A DNA stretch of 64,000 nucleotides, taken from Apostichopus japonicus. Lineage: Eukaryota; Echinodermata; Holothuroidea; Aspidochirotida; Stichopodidae. The stretch covers positions 14,954,876 through 15,018,875 of the forward strand of contig NC_092567.1 in the NCBI RefSeq assembly GCF_037975245.1, in the 5' to 3' direction. Positions within the stretch are counted from its first letter, which is position 1. Every line of letters begins with the position of its first letter. Shown here in pieces: positions 63,701 through 64,000 of this stretch. A program made the position numbers and the translations under genes. The notes beneath the pieces were generated by a model. The model saw only the letters and a list, made by a program, of their open reading frames with translations. It searched no databases and was not told the origin of the DNA.

Positions 63701-63952
63701 TATTCATTAGCTTCATTATTATGATGATTATTTTGTATTTACGTCATACTATTTTACCAACAGGAGACCTTATGATTGGTTCATACATCGATGCGATACA
63801 AATAGAGGTTGATCGTCTGATTAACGAGGAAAACATCAACACTATTGTTGTTCTAGGTCACTCTGACTTTCCAAATGTCCTGTCAGCGGCATCACAAGTA
63901 CGAGGTGTTGACATCTGGGTAGTCGGACGGTCTCCAATCTTTCCTTTCAATG
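59182..63952 (+). CDS. NT5E-like: 5'-nucleotidase (CD73-like) ectoenzyme, 3'-partial, possibly inactive
   Basis: CD73-type enzymes hydrolyse extracellular AMP to adenosine. Exons 59182-59535, 61761-61974 and 63764-63952 join in phase to 252 residues; the gene runs past the window. Residues 1-25 are a signal peptide (TVILLTFISSFAPG core), then LTILHTNDIHG with D36 and H38 at the human CD73 positions. The disulfide pair C52/C62 is kept, and so is LLDAGDQLQG (D90). The AMALGNHEFD motif reads AMALGQHDFD, so the metal ligand Asn is Gln122; catalytic H123 and D126 remain. GHS (H222) is kept, but the second GHS reads VGRS, giving Arg245 for His. Two of six metal ligands are therefore changed. Start chosen at the ATG in a good context (AAAATGG) giving the signal peptide. 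Confidence 0.92.
60695..60761 (+). repeat. (TTA)n microsatellite, about 22 copies
   Basis: Near-perfect ATT/TTA array with one interruption (ATCATT). Confidence 0.95.
61190..61700 (+). repeat. ~140-bp minisatellite, about 3.5 copies
   Basis: The landmark CAAGCAATGT.GTACATAC recurs at about 140-bp spacing (near 61302, 61441 and 61582). The units themselves are rich in GTACAGTGCAGTG-type words. Confidence 0.92.
61761..61974 (+). CDS. NT5E-like: 5'-nucleotidase exon 2: GQHDFD motif
   Basis: Encodes ALGQHDFDIGVDKLTEFIQN, FPILASNIDAAEEPGFEAVI and IAVVGFTDETNVNFSRTG. Glutamine replaces the conserved Asn of GNHEFD. Phase 0 in, 1 out (ACAG|gtattg). Confidence 0.94.
61975..63763 (+). other. 5'-nucleotidase intron 2
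   Basis: Dominated by the 9-bp array at 63053-63425; otherwise AT-rich with no recognised element. Confidence 0.75.
63053..63425 (+). repeat. 9-bp tandem array (ATGGCACAA)n, ~41 copies
   Basis: Highly uniform, with a few C-to-T and A-to-G variants at the 5' end (near 63065-63125). The 9-bp unit has no stop codon in several frames on both strands, so it gives long but meaningless open frames. Confidence 0.98.
63764..63952 (+). CDS. NT5E-like: 5'-nucleotidase exon 3: GHS site
   Basis: Encodes DLMIGSYIDAIQIEVDRLIN, TIVVLGHSDFPNVLSAASQV and RGVDIWVVGRSPIFPFN. The donor was placed at AATG|gtaaat because sequence from 63972 on is a copy of the dispersed hairpin repeat also at 53845, hence intronic. 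Reading on into it is the alternative. Confidence 0.85.
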
Positions 63953-64000
63953 GTAAATTACAACATTTTCCATTCCTTGCCGGAGGCAAAAGGAATCTAT
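63953..64000 (+). other. Start of 5'-nucleotidase intron 3 with repeat end
   Basis: CATTCCTTGCCGGAGGCAAA followed by AGGAATCTAT is a minus-strand version of the hairpin end seen at 53841-53875. Confidence 0.65.

Noticed and set aside
1-64000. A novel defence, toxin or biosynthetic system
   Set aside because: The coding content is three recognisable animal gene families, and nothing in the gaps shows a conserved unknown gene cluster.

Overview
The window is nuclear DNA of an animal: intron-rich genes with GT-AG splice sites, long AT-rich introns full of micro- and minisatellites, and SINE/MITE-like repeats. Gene content and repeat style (tRNA-headed SINEs, poly-G runs, hAT-like MITEs) suggest a marine invertebrate deuterostome, possibly an echinoderm. 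The phylum is inference and not proven by the sequence.

Region 1 (1-25525, + strand) holds the 3' three quarters of an LRP5/6 (arrow) Wnt co-receptor. Seventeen exons could be joined in phase. They cover most of beta-propeller 2, EGF2, propeller 3, EGF3, propeller 4, EGF4, three LDLR class A modules, one transmembrane helix and a cytoplasmic tail with five PPP(S/T)P-type motifs, then a stop. Propeller 1 and the start codon lie before base 1. Introns carry notable tandem arrays: a ~3 kb, 74-bp minisatellite whose every unit repeats the splice-acceptor region of the next exon, a 34-bp array, CTC arrays right after two donors, and tandem copies of one exon's 3' end with its donor.

Region 2 (25526-34127) is intergenic between convergent genes. 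It holds the LRP 3' UTR (end unknown), a small foldback MITE and about seven tandem copies of a ~325-bp satellite-like unit.

Region 3 (34128-57486, - strand) is a complete M16 (inverzincin) metallopeptidase gene. Twenty-two exons join in phase to 1014 codons plus stop, with an HxxEH zinc motif (HTLEH). Its introns hold a 526-bp hAT-like MITE with matching target duplications, a 1.07-kb element with inverted ends, SINE pieces and G-rich minisatellites.

Region 4 (57487-59181) is a 1.7-kb gap between two divergent gene starts. Region 5 (59182 to window end, + strand) is the first three exons of a 5'-nucleotidase (CD73-type) gene with a signal peptide. Two of the six expected metal ligands are replaced (Asn to Gln, His to Arg), so it may be a pseudoenzyme.

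The three genes have no evident common pathway; this is ordinary metazoan gene order, not an operon. I found no CRISPR array, no prokaryotic system and no intact transposase. The most unusual material is in the introns and in the 5'-nucleotidase active site.
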